Notes: generated by a model not told the origin, from the letters alone. A stretch of DNA of 64,000 nucleotides from Pediococcus claussenii ATCC BAA-344 (GCF_000237995.1 NC_016605.1:1426001-1490000), one strand, 5' to 3'. Positions 17,303 through 27,051 are shown, numbered from the stretch's first letter. Program-made: numbers and translations.

Positions 17303-17338
17303 AAAAGCGTTGACTCTTTTCAGAATCAACGCTTTTTT
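17303..17338. terminator. Bidirectional intrinsic terminator
   Basis: AAAAAGCGTTGA and TCAACGCTTTTTT arms around a short loop between the convergent pseudouridine synthase and phosphoketolase genes. Confidence 0.9.
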
Positions 17339-17350
17339 CTATTAAAATTA

Positions 17351-19714
17351 TTATTTTAAATCTTTCCAAACCCAGTTCTTAACTTCTGGAAGATCATCAC
17401 CGTTATCACGGATGTATTGGTAATGTTTTTCAAGCTCATTGTCCATTTCTTGAACAAATTCTGAGCCCTTTTCGTCGTAGTCAGGAATTGAATTAATAGC
17501 ATCCTGAGCTAAGTGGAAACGATCCAATTCATTCAACACACGCATATCGAATGGAGTTGTAATGTCACCCTCTTCACGATAACCATGCACATGTAAGTTA
17601 TGGTTATGACGATCAAAGAAGATTGAACGAATTAGGTCTTCAAAACCATGGAATGCGAAGATAACTGGCTTATCTTTTGTAAAGTAATGATCAAATTCTT
17701 CATCACTTATACCATGTGAATTAAGTTTTGGACTTTGAAGCTTCAATAAATCAATAACATTGATAAAGCGAATCTTCAAATCAGGGAATTGGTCATGCAA
17801 AATGTTAATTGCTGCCAAACTTTCCATATTAGGTTCGGTACCAGCTGCAGCAAACACAACATCCGGTTCCTTACCATTATCAGTACTTGCCCAATCAATA
17901 ATACCAAGCCCCTTGTCAACCAACTCTTCAGCTTCATCAATTGAATAGAACTGTGGACGAGGTTGTTTTGAAGTGATTAACAAGTTAACCTTTTGACGAT
18001 CATTCATGATCTTAGGACTGACAGCTAACAATGAGTTGGCATCAGCTGGTAAATATTCACGAATGAACTCTGGCTTCTTTTCAGCCAAGTGAGTCAAGAT
18101 ACCTGGATCTTGATGAGTGTAACCATTATGATCTTGTTGGAAACTAGTTGACGTTGAAACAATATTCAATGAAGGATAGTCATGGCGCCACTCTAGTTCG
18201 TCGGCCTTACGAATCCACTTGAAGTGTTGCGTGATCATTGAATCAACTACGCGCAAGAAGGCCTCATAACTAGTAAAGATTCCATGACGACCAGTTAAAG
18301 TATATGCTTCAAGCCACGCTTCAGCTGAGTGTTCTGACAATTGTGAATCCAAAATACGACCCGCTGGTGCCAATGCTTCATCCCAATCTTTCTTGATTGG
18401 ATCTAACCACTGGCGATTTGTTGCTTCAAACAAACCATAAAGCCGGTTGGACATTGTCTCATCAGGGCCAAACATTCTAAAGTTTGTTGGATTCTTCTTA
18501 ACAACATCACGAAGATAATCTGACCAAACAATCATATCCTGCTTTTCAGTTACACCACGTTTAGAAACATCAACCGCATAGTCTCGATAATCAGGTAGCG
18601 ACAAATCTTTAGGATCAATTCCGCCATTAGTGATTGGGTTAGCGGCCATTCGTTTCTTACCCTTTGGTGCAATAGCTGCAATTTCAGCCTTTACGCTACC
18701 ATCTTCATTAAAGAGGTCATCTGGACCGTATGAGCGCAACCATTTAACCAATGAATCAGAATGCTGCATATCAGCTTGATCTACTGGAATTGGAATTTGG
18801 TGGGCACGGAATGTACCTTCAATTACCTTGCCATCCCAAGTCTTTGGACCAGTCCAGCCCTTAGGTGAACGAAATACAATTACGGGCCAATCAGGAAGGG
18901 TTGTATCGTTATTATCACGGGCGTTCTTCTGAATAGCCTGAATCTTCTCTACAGTCTTATCCATTACCTTAGCCATTTCAGGATTCATCTTTTCAGCATC
19001 ATCACCCTCAACAAACATTGGATCCCAGTGAAGACTCTTGAAAAATTCAGCCAAGTCTCCATCCGACATCCGACTTGTAAGAGTTGGGTTACTTAACTTA
19101 TAACCATTAATATCCAAAATTGGAAGGACAGCTCCATCATTAATTGGATTAATGAATCGATTGTGATTCCACGAAGCAGCTAATGGACCAGTTTCAGCTT
19201 CACCATCACCGATCACAACTGCAGCGATCTGGTCTGGATTATCAAGAATAGCTCCAACGCCATGAGCAAGTGAATACCCAAGTTCGCCACCCTCATGGAT
19301 TGAACCTGGTGTAACAGGAGCAGCATGTGATGCAACCCCGCCTGGCCATGAAAATTGCTTAAATAGCTTCTTCATACCTTCTTCATCCTGTGTAATTGCA
19401 GGATATGTTTCTGTGTAAGAACCATCAAGATATGAGTTTGACACCATAACTTGTCCACCGTGACCTGGTCCTTCAATATAGAACATGTTTACATTGTACT
19501 TGTTAATCACACGGTTAAGGTGTGCATATAAGAAGTTTTGTCCAGGAATAGTTCCCCAATGTCCAATTGGATGTACTTTTACATCGTTTTCTTCCAAATC
19601 GCGCTTAAGTAGCGGGTTGTCTTTCAAATATAATTGTCCAACTGATAAGTAATTAGCAGCACGCCAAAACTTAGTCAAGTTATCAAAATACTCTTTAGAT
19701 GAATAGTCTGTCAT
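17351..19714 (-). CDS. xpk: Xylulose-5-phosphate/fructose-6-phosphate phosphoketolase
   Basis: 787 residues, full length. Thiamine diphosphate-dependent enzyme that splits xylulose 5-phosphate (and often fructose 6-phosphate) with phosphate into acetyl phosphate and glyceraldehyde 3-phosphate (or erythrose 4-phosphate): the key step of heterofermentative and pentose metabolism. Visible motifs are [19 protein letters not shown] (cofactor binding), [13 protein letters not shown], and [20 protein letters not shown] lies upstream of the ATG. A canonical promoter overlapped by palindromes precedes it (see 19761-19823), and a GntR regulator gene is the next gene upstream on the same strand. Confidence 0.97.
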   Translation of the reverse strand: MTDYSSKEYFDNLTKFWRAANYLSVGQLYLKDNPLLKRDLEENDVKVHPIGHWGTIPGQNFLYAHLNRVINKYNVNMFYIEGPGHGGQVMVSNSYLDGSYTETYPAITQDEEGMKKLFKQFSWPGGVASHAAPVTPGSIHEGGELGYSLAHGVGAILDNPDQIAAVVIGDGEAETGPLAASWNHNRFINPINDGAVLPILDINGYKLSNPTLTSRMSDGDLAEFFKSLHWDPMFVEGDDAEKMNPEMAKVMDKTVEKIQAIQKNARDNNDTTLPDWPVIVFRSPKGWTGPKTWDGKVIEGTFRAHQIPIPVDQADMQHSDSLVKWLRSYGPDDLFNEDGSVKAEIAAIAPKGKKRMAANPITNGGIDPKDLSLPDYRDYAVDVSKRGVTEKQDMIVWSDYLRDVVKKNPTNFRMFGPDETMSNRLYGLFEATNRQWLDPIKKDWDEALAPAGRILDSQLSEHSAEAWLEAYTLTGRHGIFTSYEAFLRVVDSMITQHFKWIRKADELEWRHDYPSLNIVSTSTSFQQDHNGYTHQDPGILTHLAEKKPEFIREYLPADANSLLAVSPKIMNDRQKVNLLITSKQPRPQFYSIDEAEELVDKGLGIIDWASTDNGKEPDVVFAAAGTEPNMESLAAINILHDQFPDLKIRFINVIDLLKLQSPKLNSHGISDEEFDHYFTKDKPVIFAFHGFEDLIRSIFFDRHNHNLHVHGYREEGDITTPFDMRVLNELDRFHLAQDAINSIPDYDEKGSEFVQEMDNELEKHYQYIRDNGDDLPEVKNWVWKDLK

Positions 19715-19760
19715 GATCTGATCCTTCCCTCGTTTAAGTAGTATTTAATTTACAAAAAGA

Positions 19761-19823
19761 ATTATAACACCAATTTTAAATTGGTTCAATCATTTTTATA
19801 ATTGGTACGTTCCAATTATAAAA
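19761..19823 (-). promoter_or_regulatory. xpk promoter with two palindromic operators
   Basis: On the minus strand -35 TTGAAC (19784-19789) and -10 TATAAT (19761-19766) are 17 bases apart. The spacer and -35 edge are covered by the palindrome CCAATTTTAAATTGG (19770-19784). Just upstream is a perfect 12-base inverted repeat, TTTTATAATTGG (19794-19805) and CCAATTATAAAA (19812-19823), around six bases. Both share CCAATT/AATTGG half-sites, so one regulator probably binds both. Confidence 0.75.
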
Positions 19824-19904
19824 GCATTACTAAATAAGCCTTGTACGCGCTTAGAATATATCAATTTTAAAGTTAATTCTACTAATTTGTTTTAAACATT
19901 GAAA

Positions 19905-19936
19905 TAAAAAAACGAACGATAAATATCATTCGTTTA
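19905..19936 (-). terminator. Intrinsic terminator beyond repeat copy 3
   Basis: On the minus strand AAACGAATGATA pairs with TATCGTTCGTTT (one bulge) and is followed by a run of T. It lies about 210 bases after the GntR stop codon, on the far side of the repeat. Confidence 0.65.
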
Positions 19937-19959
19937 ATAGCAGAGAAATGTCTCTTTGC

Positions 19960-20148
19960 CTACATAAAAATAAGAACCATGACCTAACCCGTCATAATTC
20001 TTATTTCCTGTTGCCAGTTCCTATGAGGCGGGCTTCGCCCATAGGAATGGACAGCGTACGAGTATCTTGGTTTTGTGCAACAAAACCTACTCTACTAGAC
20101 GAGCTAGCAATCCTCACAAGCTAGCGCCTTGTTTCGCTCTCTCTATTT
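19960..20148 (-). repeat. 3'-end modular repeat, copy 3 (after the GntR gene)
   Basis: Minus-strand order: AGAGAGAGCGAAACAAGG next to the GntR stop, the GAGGATT linker, hairpin GGTTTTGT/ACAAAACC, hairpin TTCCTATG/CATAGGAA (about 20018-20047), and the constant-loop hairpin with outer arms AAATAAGAA (19968-19976) and TTCTTATTT (19998-20006). Confidence 0.85.
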
Positions 20149-20872
20149 AATCTACCGACACAAACGTCGTATATTTCATCTGTTTATAATGCATTCGCAT
20201 ATTTGAAATCTCAAATGGTGTCCCATCCGCCATGAAAAAAATACCTGCCATCACCCCAACTGGTTCATTAGGCTTTAATCCTAATAATCTTTGATCCTCT
20301 TCATTAGATGGATCTGCGGTAATTGATAGGAATGACTTTGTGATTTCCTGCCCCTTAGCTTTCTCAACATAGTTAAAGATTGATTTTCCCACAATATCCC
20401 TTGTTAACTCAGGAACAATCTTAATTGGAATATAGCCTGTTTCAATCATAATGGGTTCATCATCTAACAGACGTAGTCTCCGAATCTGATATACAAAATC
20501 GTCTGGGTTCAGAAATAAATCTGTTTGCATCTCAGCGGTTGCGGGCACGACAGAAAAATCTAACACCCTAATTCCGGGCTTTTTCCCCTCAGACTTTAAG
20601 CTATCCGTAACACCTAGATTAGATCCTTCATCATAATTAAAAGATGATTTACTTTTTAGATACAGGGGATTGATAAACGTTCCAGACCCTCGTTTCTTAA
20701 ACACAATGCCTTCACGTGCCATCCTACTCAAAGCTCTTTTTATTGAACTTCGACTAACATCATACTCTGTTGAAAGAGAACGTTCATCCGGTAATCGCAT
20801 TGCCGGAAATTCATTATTGAAAATACGTTTTTCTAAATCACGAATAATTTGTTTATAAATAAGATCGTCCAT
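20147..20872 (-). CDS. GntR family transcriptional regulator with UTRA ligand domain
   Basis: 241 residues. Residues 1-70 are the winged helix of GntR proteins (RSLSTEYDVSRSSIKRALSRMAREGIVFKKRGSGTFI); the rest is a UTRA effector domain of the HutC subfamily, which usually binds a sugar phosphate or related metabolite. The ATG at 20872 is supported by GGTGGAG eight bases upstream. It is the nearest upstream gene of xpk on the same strand, so it is a candidate regulator of the CCAATT palindromes there; that link is inference. Confidence 0.88.
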   Translation of the reverse strand: MDDLIYKQIIRDLEKRIFNNEFPAMRLPDERSLSTEYDVSRSSIKRALSRMAREGIVFKKRGSGTFINPLYLKSKSSFNYDEGSNLGVTDSLKSEGKKPGIRVLDFSVVPATAEMQTDLFLNPDDFVYQIRRLRLLDDEPIMIETGYIPIKIVPELTRDIVGKSIFNYVEKAKGQEITKSFLSITADPSNEEDQRLLGLKPNEPVGVMAGIFFMADGTPFEISNMRMHYKQMKYTTFVSVD

Positions 20873-21000
20873 TCTCTTCACTCCACCGTTATTTGTCATC
20901 ATTATAGCATAGAGAGTTGATCGAAACGGAACCGCTATCCATCAAACACCATTGTTACCAACTTACTAATTAATTTTATGCTAAAATATTTTTGAAGAAG

Positions 21001-21513
21001 GTGGACGTTATCGCAAAGAAAAAGAAAAAAGATAAAATCACGAAAACATTAGTAGAACAAATCCTAGAAAAACATAATATTGGATATGAACAGTTCATTT
21101 TTCCAACTTACCAAGAAGGCGACGTTAAACAGCTATCTGTAGACCACTTGGATGCAGATGAACACACCATTTACAAAACATTGGCACTGATTGGAAACAA
21201 AACTGGCCCTCTCATTGGCGTAGTACCAATTGACGAACATCTAAGTTATAAAAAGCTTGCTAGTGTATCTGGAAATAAAAAAGTGGGCATGATTCCCCTA
21301 AAAGATTTAGTGGCAACAACCGGTTATGAACACGGGGCAAATACCCCAATCGGGATTTATGAGACTAAACACTTCCCTATTTACGTTTCAGAAATCGCCA
21401 AAAAGCAGGGTAAAATAATCGTTTCATCAGGTAAAATTGGACGTTCAGTAAAAATAGACTCAAATGACCTTATCAAGTTAGTCCGCGGAACCTTCGCTGA
21501 TATAACCGAATAA
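21001..21513 (+). CDS. YbaK/EbsC family Cys-tRNA(Pro) deacylase
   Basis: About 165-170 residues. A lysine-rich N-terminus is followed by KTLVEQILEKHNIGYEQ and the YbaK domain (ADEHTIYKTLALIGNK, with the conserved Lys; PIGIYETKHFPIYVSE; SSGKIGRSVKID). The enzyme hydrolyses mischarged Cys-tRNA(Pro). The start is unclear: GTG at 21001 is inside AGGTGG, which would itself be a good ribosome site for the ATC codon five bases later, giving MAKKKKKDK. A TTG at 20992 has no ribosome site. Its stop is four bases from that of the convergent DUF1003 gene. Confidence 0.85.
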   Translation: MDVIAKKKKKDKITKTLVEQILEKHNIGYEQFIFPTYQEGDVKQLSVDHLDADEHTIYKTLALIGNKTGPLIGVVPIDEHLSYKKLASVSGNKKVGMIPLKDLVATTGYEHGANTPIGIYETKHFPIYVSEIAKKQGKIIVSSGKIGRSVKIDSNDLIKLVRGTFADITE

Positions 21514-21517
21514 AAAA

Positions 21518-22261
21518 CTAATTATCATCTGATTCAGAGTTATTTTCTTTTTCCCTTAATTCACTAACTTGTCGCTCGATTGATGCTAACATCTCAGTTT
21601 GAATTCTCTGAATTTCAAGTAAATTAGGTTGGTCTTGCTGAATTAGATGGTCCAGTTTTGAGTGTAACATTCTGATTTCCTCTTCAGATTTTAAATTCAC
21701 GTGATAATCGTTTTGTGATTGCATTTGCTCATATTCATCTGATCTATTTTGGCTCATCAAAATTAATGGTGCCTGTATCGCTGCAACCATACTCAAAAAA
21801 AGATTTAACAAAATGAATGGGTAAGGATCAAAGCTTACCCCAAAAACATGTAAAAGATTAATAATAATCCAAATGATCATGATCAAAATGAAGGAAATAA
21901 TGAACGTCCAACTACCGCCAAAGTGCGCAACAGCGTCTGCAACACGTTGCCCAAAAGTTAGTGATTTTTGCAGTTTTTCACTTACATCAATAATCTGGTA
22001 TTTATCATTTTCCATTACACCTGTAAGTTTGTTGTTTAATTTTGCATTTTGGTGCATATCTCTTTTGTACATGTTATCAATGTTTACTAAACGATAATGA
22101 ATTAGATGCTCACTACAAATAAAATCAGTATCCTTTACTCGTGGATAATCCTTCTTGATCAGCCTTTTGATGCCCGAACTTAAGTCGTTAAAAAACATGC
22201 CATTCAAGAGTTCTGTTTCCTTATTATCAACTAAGCATTTATATTGTTGCTTTTTCTTCAT
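21518..22261 (-). CDS. DUF1003 domain membrane protein
   Basis: 247 residues. The centre holds two membrane segments (about residues 118-137 and 150-170) with FDPYPFILLNLFLSMVAAIQAPLILMSQNR, the unmistakable DUF1003 core. A soluble N-terminal part of 100 residues includes a zinc-finger-less CLVDNKETELLNG motif, and the C-terminus is a long charged helix, probably coiled coil. Function unknown; homologues are widespread in bacteria. Confidence 0.87.
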   Translation of the reverse strand: MKKKQQYKCLVDNKETELLNGMFFNDLSSGIKRLIKKDYPRVKDTDFICSEHLIHYRLVNIDNMYKRDMHQNAKLNNKLTGVMENDKYQIIDVSEKLQKSLTFGQRVADAVAHFGGSWTFIISFILIMIIWIIINLLHVFGVSFDPYPFILLNLFLSMVAAIQAPLILMSQNRSDEYEQMQSQNDYHVNLKSEEEIRMLHSKLDHLIQQDQPNLLEIQRIQTEMLASIERQVSELREKENNSESDDN

Positions 22262-22385
22262 GATGTTCCCCCCGTAATAAGTTATTAATATTGCTATATT
22301 AAGCCTTCATATGAATAATCAACAAGTAAAAAAATTCAGAAATAAGTTAAATAATCTTGGTTAAAAAACAAGTTTCACAGGTTAA

Positions 22386-22480
22386 CTTTTTTGCAGATAA
22401 CAGAGAACAGAGCCTTGGCTAACCCCGCCAAGGCTCTGTTCTCTGTTATTTTAAAAACTAATTGGCTTTTTCACTCTCTA
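22386..22480 (-). repeat. 3'-end modular repeat, copy 4 (short form after the DUF1836 gene)
   Basis: TAGAGAGTGAAA supplies the TAG stop of the gene ending at 22478. It is followed by a shortened linker and one constant-loop hairpin with a perfect 21-pair stem (22399-22419 with 22427-22447) around TAACCCC. Here the usual inner TTGAC/GTCAA has become TTGGC/GCCAA, keeping the pairing, and the C-A mismatch seen elsewhere is a C-G pair. Confidence 0.85.
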
Positions 22481-23008
22481 CTTTAACTTAGTTGGTTGAT
22501 GTTCCTTTGATGATTCTATAATTTTTACAAGTTGATTTGATTCTAGTTGATTGACAATCCCGTTTGCCGTCACTTCCATCAAACGATCCGTTAAATTATC
22601 AGTGAATGCAATCATATGTTCAGTGCCAATTTGTTGTAACTTGGCGTTAATTAAATCAATATACTTATCGAAAGCCTGTTTAGGAAAATCAGTTGCCGTA
22701 ATTCGATCAATTCCAATTCTAATATCTTCGGTTGAAAAGTTCTGTTTCAGCAACATAACCAGTAGAATATCTGCAATTTGCATAACTTGATACTTCTTTT
22801 TAACTGGAGCCACAATGATGTTATGCTTTACATAATTATTAACCATCGATGGTGTCACTGGTTCCAATCCCAACGGTGTCAAATAACCATTCACCAGCGC
22901 AATCATCTGATCCATATAAAGATCAAACTTTGGTAATTCATCCCAATGCGGTAGTTTTACATCATGAACCCTTTTTATCCATTTTTCAAATGATTGATAG
23001 TCACTCAT
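22478..23008 (-). CDS. DUF1836 domain protein
   Basis: 176 residues. LPKFDLYMDQMIALVNGYL followed by PSMVNNYVKHNIIVAPVKKKY and QIADILLVMLLKQNFSTEDI is the DUF1836 pattern, which resembles a MerR-like DNA-binding fold. Function unknown. The TAG stop codon is formed by the first bases of the repeat. Confidence 0.85.
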   Translation of the reverse strand: MSDYQSFEKWIKRVHDVKLPHWDELPKFDLYMDQMIALVNGYLTPLGLEPVTPSMVNNYVKHNIIVAPVKKKYQVMQIADILLVMLLKQNFSTEDIRIGIDRITATDFPKQAFDKYIDLINAKLQQIGTEHMIAFTDNLTDRLMEVTANGIVNQLESNQLVKIIESSKEHQPTKLK

Positions 23009-23142
23009 AATAAAGCACCTCCGCTTTTCATAATCATGATACTATCATTATCTAGTTTTGTAAACCAGATAACCTCGAAGGAGAATTAAAAACGATTATA
23101 TGGTATTCTATTGGCAAACGAATTTATGAGGAGAAGTTAATT

Positions 23143-23478
23143 ATGTTTGATGCTCAAAAGAAACGTCGGGTTTCCGACGAAGTTAAGGAAGAATTCCCCG
23201 AGGCCGTTATTAATGGCTTGTGGAGTACACTACGTCAGATGAAAAAGGATCAGATTGTTGTCACGCCCGTAATTGCATTTGCCTTCAGTGATGATACAAC
23301 TGACGATGAAATTTATGTGATGGGAATCCAAAATTCCGGAGCAGTTGCCCAAGAATATCCAATTGCATATACTGGTCCGAAGGATTTTCTTGGAAAAGGT
23401 ACAATTGTAATTATTCAAGATAAGCCTAAAACAATCACAATGAAGATTAGCGAGTTAAACACAGCGGGACAAAAATAA
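23143..23478 (+). CDS. Hypothetical small cytosolic protein
   Basis: 111 residues, opening MFDAQKKRRVSDEVKEEFPE, which recalls DUF960 proteins (MFDxxxKRYVT...) but the rest is too different to be sure. No membrane segment. GAGGAG lies upstream of the ATG. Its TAA stop overlaps the ATG of the following lipoprotein gene by one base, so the two are translationally coupled. Confidence 0.7.
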   Translation: MFDAQKKRRVSDEVKEEFPEAVINGLWSTLRQMKKDQIVVTPVIAFAFSDDTTDDEIYVMGIQNSGAVAQEYPIAYTGPKDFLGKGTIVIIQDKPKTITMKISELNTAGQK

Positions 23479-24032
23479 TGAAGAAAATTGTATATAGCAT
23501 TTTATTAGTGTTTATCAGTGTCATAATGGTCGGTTGCTCAACACAGTCGAAAAGCAAGTCTAATAAAACTGCATCGTCCCGAAGTTCCAAAACCTCGGCT
23601 CCGACTCAAATATCTGATGCCAGTTTTAAAAATGGACTATTTACAATCGAAAACATTACCTTTGATTTAAACAAGTTCAAAACTGGTCCTTCCGCCACCG
23701 AGGGTAAGGATGTTATCATTCAGTACTTCACTGTCACCAATCATGGCAGTAAAAAGATTATGCCTTCTGACCTCTGGTACAAGTACGTTGTAGCTACTCA
23801 GAACATCAATGGACGTAATAAAAAACTCGAAAAGGGATCTTTACCCTTTTCAACTGCTGCAACTAAGGACAATAATCTTGAAAATGCATCAGTATCCGAA
23901 ATGAAGCCTCATGATCAGATTGATTCACTAGGGTCATGGCAAATGATTAGTTCAACTGCAGATGTCGAGTTAACTTTCTATGATCAAAACCATAAGCAAG
24001 TTGGTACAAGGAATTTAAATGTAAACAATTAG
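23478..24032 (+). CDS. Lipoprotein with DUF5067-like domain
   Basis: 184 residues. A signal peptide ends in the lipobox VMVGC (Cys at about residue 20), then a Ser/Lys-rich spacer and a beta-rich extracellular domain (FDLNKFKTGPSATEGKDVIIQYFTVTNHG) typical of DUF5067/DUF4352-like lipoproteins. Function unknown. Coupled to the preceding small gene and followed by a strong terminator. Confidence 0.82.
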   Translation: MKKIVYSILLVFISVIMVGCSTQSKSKSNKTASSRSSKTSAPTQISDASFKNGLFTIENITFDLNKFKTGPSATEGKDVIIQYFTVTNHGSKKIMPSDLWYKYVVATQNINGRNKKLEKGSLPFSTAATKDNNLENASVSEMKPHDQIDSLGSWQMISSTADVELTFYDQNHKQVGTRNLNVNN

Positions 24033-24059
24033 ATTTAAAAAACTATTATTTAAAATTAA

Positions 24060-24100
24060 AAACAGGGATCACAGCAAAAAATGTTGTGATCCCTGTTTTT
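24060..24100. terminator. Bidirectional intrinsic terminator
   Basis: AAACAGGGATCACA and TGTGATCCCTGTTTTT arms around AGCAAAAAATGT between the lipoprotein gene and the convergent DMT gene. Confidence 0.9.
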
Positions 24101-24124
24101 AACTTTATATTGATATAATCGTTG

Positions 24125-25069
24125 TTACTTTCTTCGACTCATTGACAAAGCAATTCTTTCACCCATCAGAGTAATTACCGAACCCAGTAAAATAATAATA
24201 ATTCCAACGACTGTGTTAACGTAAATAGGCTCTGCTAAAACTAATAATGCCAAAACGGGTGCCAATGCTGGTTTAATGAAAAATATCAATGAAGCAACTG
24301 GAATGCCTGCTTCATCCATAACAATAAAATACAAACCAAAGGCTAATCCAGTAACCAAAAAGCTTATATATGCAATTAACGGTAATGTATGAAGGTTAAT
24401 TCCTGCAAAAAAAGGAATATTACTAAAACCAGGCATCCCCTTGAGTGCCTTACTAAGCGGAGTAACGTGGGATAATCCCATTAAAATTGCAAGTTCAAAC
24501 GCACCAGCAATAAATGAAAAACAGGTCATCGTTAGTCCACCTAGACTTAGCTTATTTGAACTGACTCGTGTGAAGACACCATACAACCCAAAAGTGATAG
24601 AACACAGTAATCCAAGAGCAATTCCTAATGGATTAGTTAACTTAAAAGGATTAATAATCACTAATAGCCCCACAATTGTTAATAAAATGGCAATTGTATT
24701 GGTTCGCGACATCTTTTCACCCATAAAAACAAGTCCAATTAGCATTCCAAATACAGGATTAGCACTTAATAAAATTGCAATAATCGCCGGTTCTGTAACT
24801 TGAATCGCCAATTGATATAACGTCATGCTCACTACCACACAAGTAAACCCTGTTAAAGCAAACGCCCTTATTTCACGCCAGCCTAGCTTACGGTGATCCT
24901 TGTGTAACTTCAAAATTGCAAATGGTAACAATACCAGTCCACCCAGCAAAAAACGAATAAAATTTAGTTCAATTGGATTAAAACTGCTCCCTGCAATTTT
25001 AAGGGCAATTTCCATTGAACTAAATAAAAATGTAGAAACTAATACATTAATCAAGGTCTTAACTTTCAA
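24125..25069 (-). CDS. DMT superfamily (EamA) exporter
   Basis: 314 residues, ten membrane segments in two EamA repeats (first MEIALKIAGSSFNPIELNFIR region; second LGGLTMTCFSFIAGAFELAI region with FFIKPALAPVLALLVLAEP at the end). Members export amino acids or other small metabolites; the substrate is not evident. It is transcribed away from galM, and the two share the intergenic region with a cre site. Confidence 0.85.
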   Translation of the reverse strand: MKVKTLINVLVSTFLFSSMEIALKIAGSSFNPIELNFIRFLLGGLVLLPFAILKLHKDHRKLGWREIRAFALTGFTCVVVSMTLYQLAIQVTEPAIIAILLSANPVFGMLIGLVFMGEKMSRTNTIAILLTIVGLLVIINPFKLTNPLGIALGLLCSITFGLYGVFTRVSSNKLSLGGLTMTCFSFIAGAFELAILMGLSHVTPLSKALKGMPGFSNIPFFAGINLHTLPLIAYISFLVTGLAFGLYFIVMDEAGIPVASLIFFIKPALAPVLALLVLAEPIYVNTVVGIIIILLGSVITLMGERIALSMSRRK

Positions 25070-25134
25070 ATCAAAACTTCTTTCTTTTTTATACTTGTAT
25101 ATTAATCATACCACTGTAAATCACCCTATTATAA

Positions 25135-25148
25135 TGGAAACGTTTCCA
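25135..25148. promoter_or_regulatory. cre-like palindrome
   Basis: TGGAAACGTTTCCA is a perfect 14-base palindrome matching the CcpA/LacI-type operator core (TGnAAnCGnTTnCA). It lies 68 bases before the galM start and about 66 before the divergent DMT gene. Carbon catabolite control of galM is the likely meaning. Confidence 0.75.
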
Positions 25149-25215
25149 CTATAATTGAGCTAATGAGCGCTTTTACTCAACTAAATTATTGCATAAATAC
25201 ATTGGAGGAAGCCTA

Positions 25216-26220
25216 ATGAAATTTAGTAAGCAAGGGTTTGGCAAAACAAAATGGTACACCCTAACAAATGATAACCAGATCTCAATCACTATCAGTAACA
25301 TCGGAGCTACCGTAGTTGCGATCAACACGCCTGATAAAAATGGTAACGTTGAAAATATCACACTCGGATTTAAAACACCTGAAGAATATACCAAACATCA
25401 CGATTATTTTGGTGCAACCGTTGCACGCTCTGCAGGACGTATTGGAAACGCTGAATGGCGCGATTTTAAGCTAGACAATGATAGTGAGGGCAACAATATT
25501 CACGGAGGAAATAATCCGTCTATCAGTTATGAACGCTGGACTCGGATCAGCTCGTTTACACGTCTGCATGAAGTTGGACTAGTCTTAAAATATTTAAGTC
25601 ACGACGGTGAAAATGGATTTCCCGGTAATTTAACGATCAACGCAATTTTCAGACTTAATAATCAAAACCAATTTTCAGTTACCTATATTGGTCACACATC
25701 AAAACAAACCATCTTTAATCCTACTACTCATATTTATTTCAACCTAAGTGGTAATAACAAGCGAACTATTGATGATGAACTACTAACCGTTGACAGCAGT
25801 TCAATTACCGAACTTGACAAACAAAAGGTTCCAACCGGAAACCTATTAAATGTAGACAACACGCCCTTTAATTTTCAATCCCGTCAGCAATTAGCTGGTG
25901 CCCTCTCAAAAATTGAGAACGGTCTTGATACCCCCTATATAGTCCAACCTAGTAAAGAGCATCCCCAATTACAGCTAAACGACCCAACGTCCGGTCGTAA
26001 ACTTAAAGTACAAACCTCTGCCAATTCCTTGGTATTGTTCTCTTCAACCGGATTTAATGGTGAATTCATAGTTAATGGCACCAGAGAAATGACCTCTCAG
26101 CTTGGTTTAGCAATTGAGCCACAAATGTTACCAGATGCAGTTCATCATTCTGGCTTCGGTAACGTTATTATTTCACCGTCTAAACCAATGATGTACCAAA
26201 ACGTTTATTATTTAAATTAA
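25216..26220 (+). CDS. galM: Aldose 1-epimerase (mutarotase)
   Basis: 334 residues. Family marks are NIHGGNNPSISYERW, THIYFNLSGN with the catalytic histidine, and LAIEPQMLPDAVHH with the catalytic glutamate. The enzyme interconverts alpha and beta anomers of galactose or glucose. The ATG at 25216 has GGAGG seven bases upstream. It leads a two-gene unit with a HAD phosphatase thirteen bases downstream. Confidence 0.93.
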   Translation: MKFSKQGFGKTKWYTLTNDNQISITISNIGATVVAINTPDKNGNVENITLGFKTPEEYTKHHDYFGATVARSAGRIGNAEWRDFKLDNDSEGNNIHGGNNPSISYERWTRISSFTRLHEVGLVLKYLSHDGENGFPGNLTINAIFRLNNQNQFSVTYIGHTSKQTIFNPTTHIYFNLSGNNKRTIDDELLTVDSSSITELDKQKVPTGNLLNVDNTPFNFQSRQQLAGALSKIENGLDTPYIVQPSKEHPQLQLNDPTSGRKLKVQTSANSLVLFSSTGFNGEFIVNGTREMTSQLGLAIEPQMLPDAVHHSGFGNVIISPSKPMMYQNVYYLN

Positions 26221-26232
26221 TCGGAGGAAATT

Positions 26233-27051
26233 ATGAGTATAAAATTAGTTGCAATTGATATAGATGATACGTTGTTAAATTCAGATCACGCTATCACAGA
26301 TAAAACTGTTTCGACAATCAAAAGAGCTATTCAACAGGGTACTCATATTGTGCTCTGTACGGGACGTCCCTTAGCAGGTGTTGCAGAATATTTAAAGCAA
26401 CTTGAAATTGATGGGGATAACCAATACGTCATTACGTACAATGGTGCACTATCTCAATCTGTCGATGGTAAAATATTAAAATCACATATTTTGAATCTTG
26501 ATGATTTCAAACGGATTAAAAATTTTTGTGATCGTAACAATGTCCAATTTAATGTCTTAGATGATCAAAGTAATATTTACACAACCAACCATTCAATTAA
26601 TCGTTTCACTGTAGTTCAGGCCTACGAAAACTTTGCGGGCATCCAGCAGATTGAATCTATTGCTGAACTTGCTTCGGATTTTGTTATGACCAAGGCTGTC
26701 TTAGTTGGCGAAATTGATCAAATTAACTTAGTTGAAAACCAATTTAAAATTGACTTTGCTAACCAGTATTATCAGATTCGTTCCACACCTAACTTCTTTG
26801 AAATTTTAAATAAGAATGCCAATAAGGGTAATGCTCTGCAGGATTTACGTAGATACCTACACCTAGATCTCAGCGAAGTTATGTCCATTGGCGATGAACG
26901 AAACGATTTAACAATGTTTGAAAATAGTGGCACCTCAGTAGCTATGGGAAACTCGTCTGATTTTATTAAAAAGCATACCGATCTAGTGACCACAGATAAT
27001 GATCATGATGGTGTAGCAGAGGCAATCGAAAAGTTCGTCCTCAATCATTAG
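26233..27051 (+). CDS. Cof-type HAD-IIB sugar-phosphatase
   Basis: 272 residues. The nucleophile motif is AIDIDDTLLN, motif II lies in IVLCTGRPLAGV, and SIGDERNDLTMFENSG is the metal-binding C-terminal motif, with a type IIB cap between. Members dephosphorylate sugar phosphates and similar compounds. GGAGG is upstream, and its position behind galM suggests hexose metabolism. Its 3' end overlaps that of the broken acetyltransferase by four bases. Confidence 0.88.
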   Translation: MSIKLVAIDIDDTLLNSDHAITDKTVSTIKRAIQQGTHIVLCTGRPLAGVAEYLKQLEIDGDNQYVITYNGALSQSVDGKILKSHILNLDDFKRIKNFCDRNNVQFNVLDDQSNIYTTNHSINRFTVVQAYENFAGIQQIESIAELASDFVMTKAVLVGEIDQINLVENQFKIDFANQYYQIRSTPNFFEILNKNANKGNALQDLRRYLHLDLSEVMSIGDERNDLTMFENSGTSVAMGNSSDFIKKHTDLVTTDNDHDGVAEAIEKFVLNH

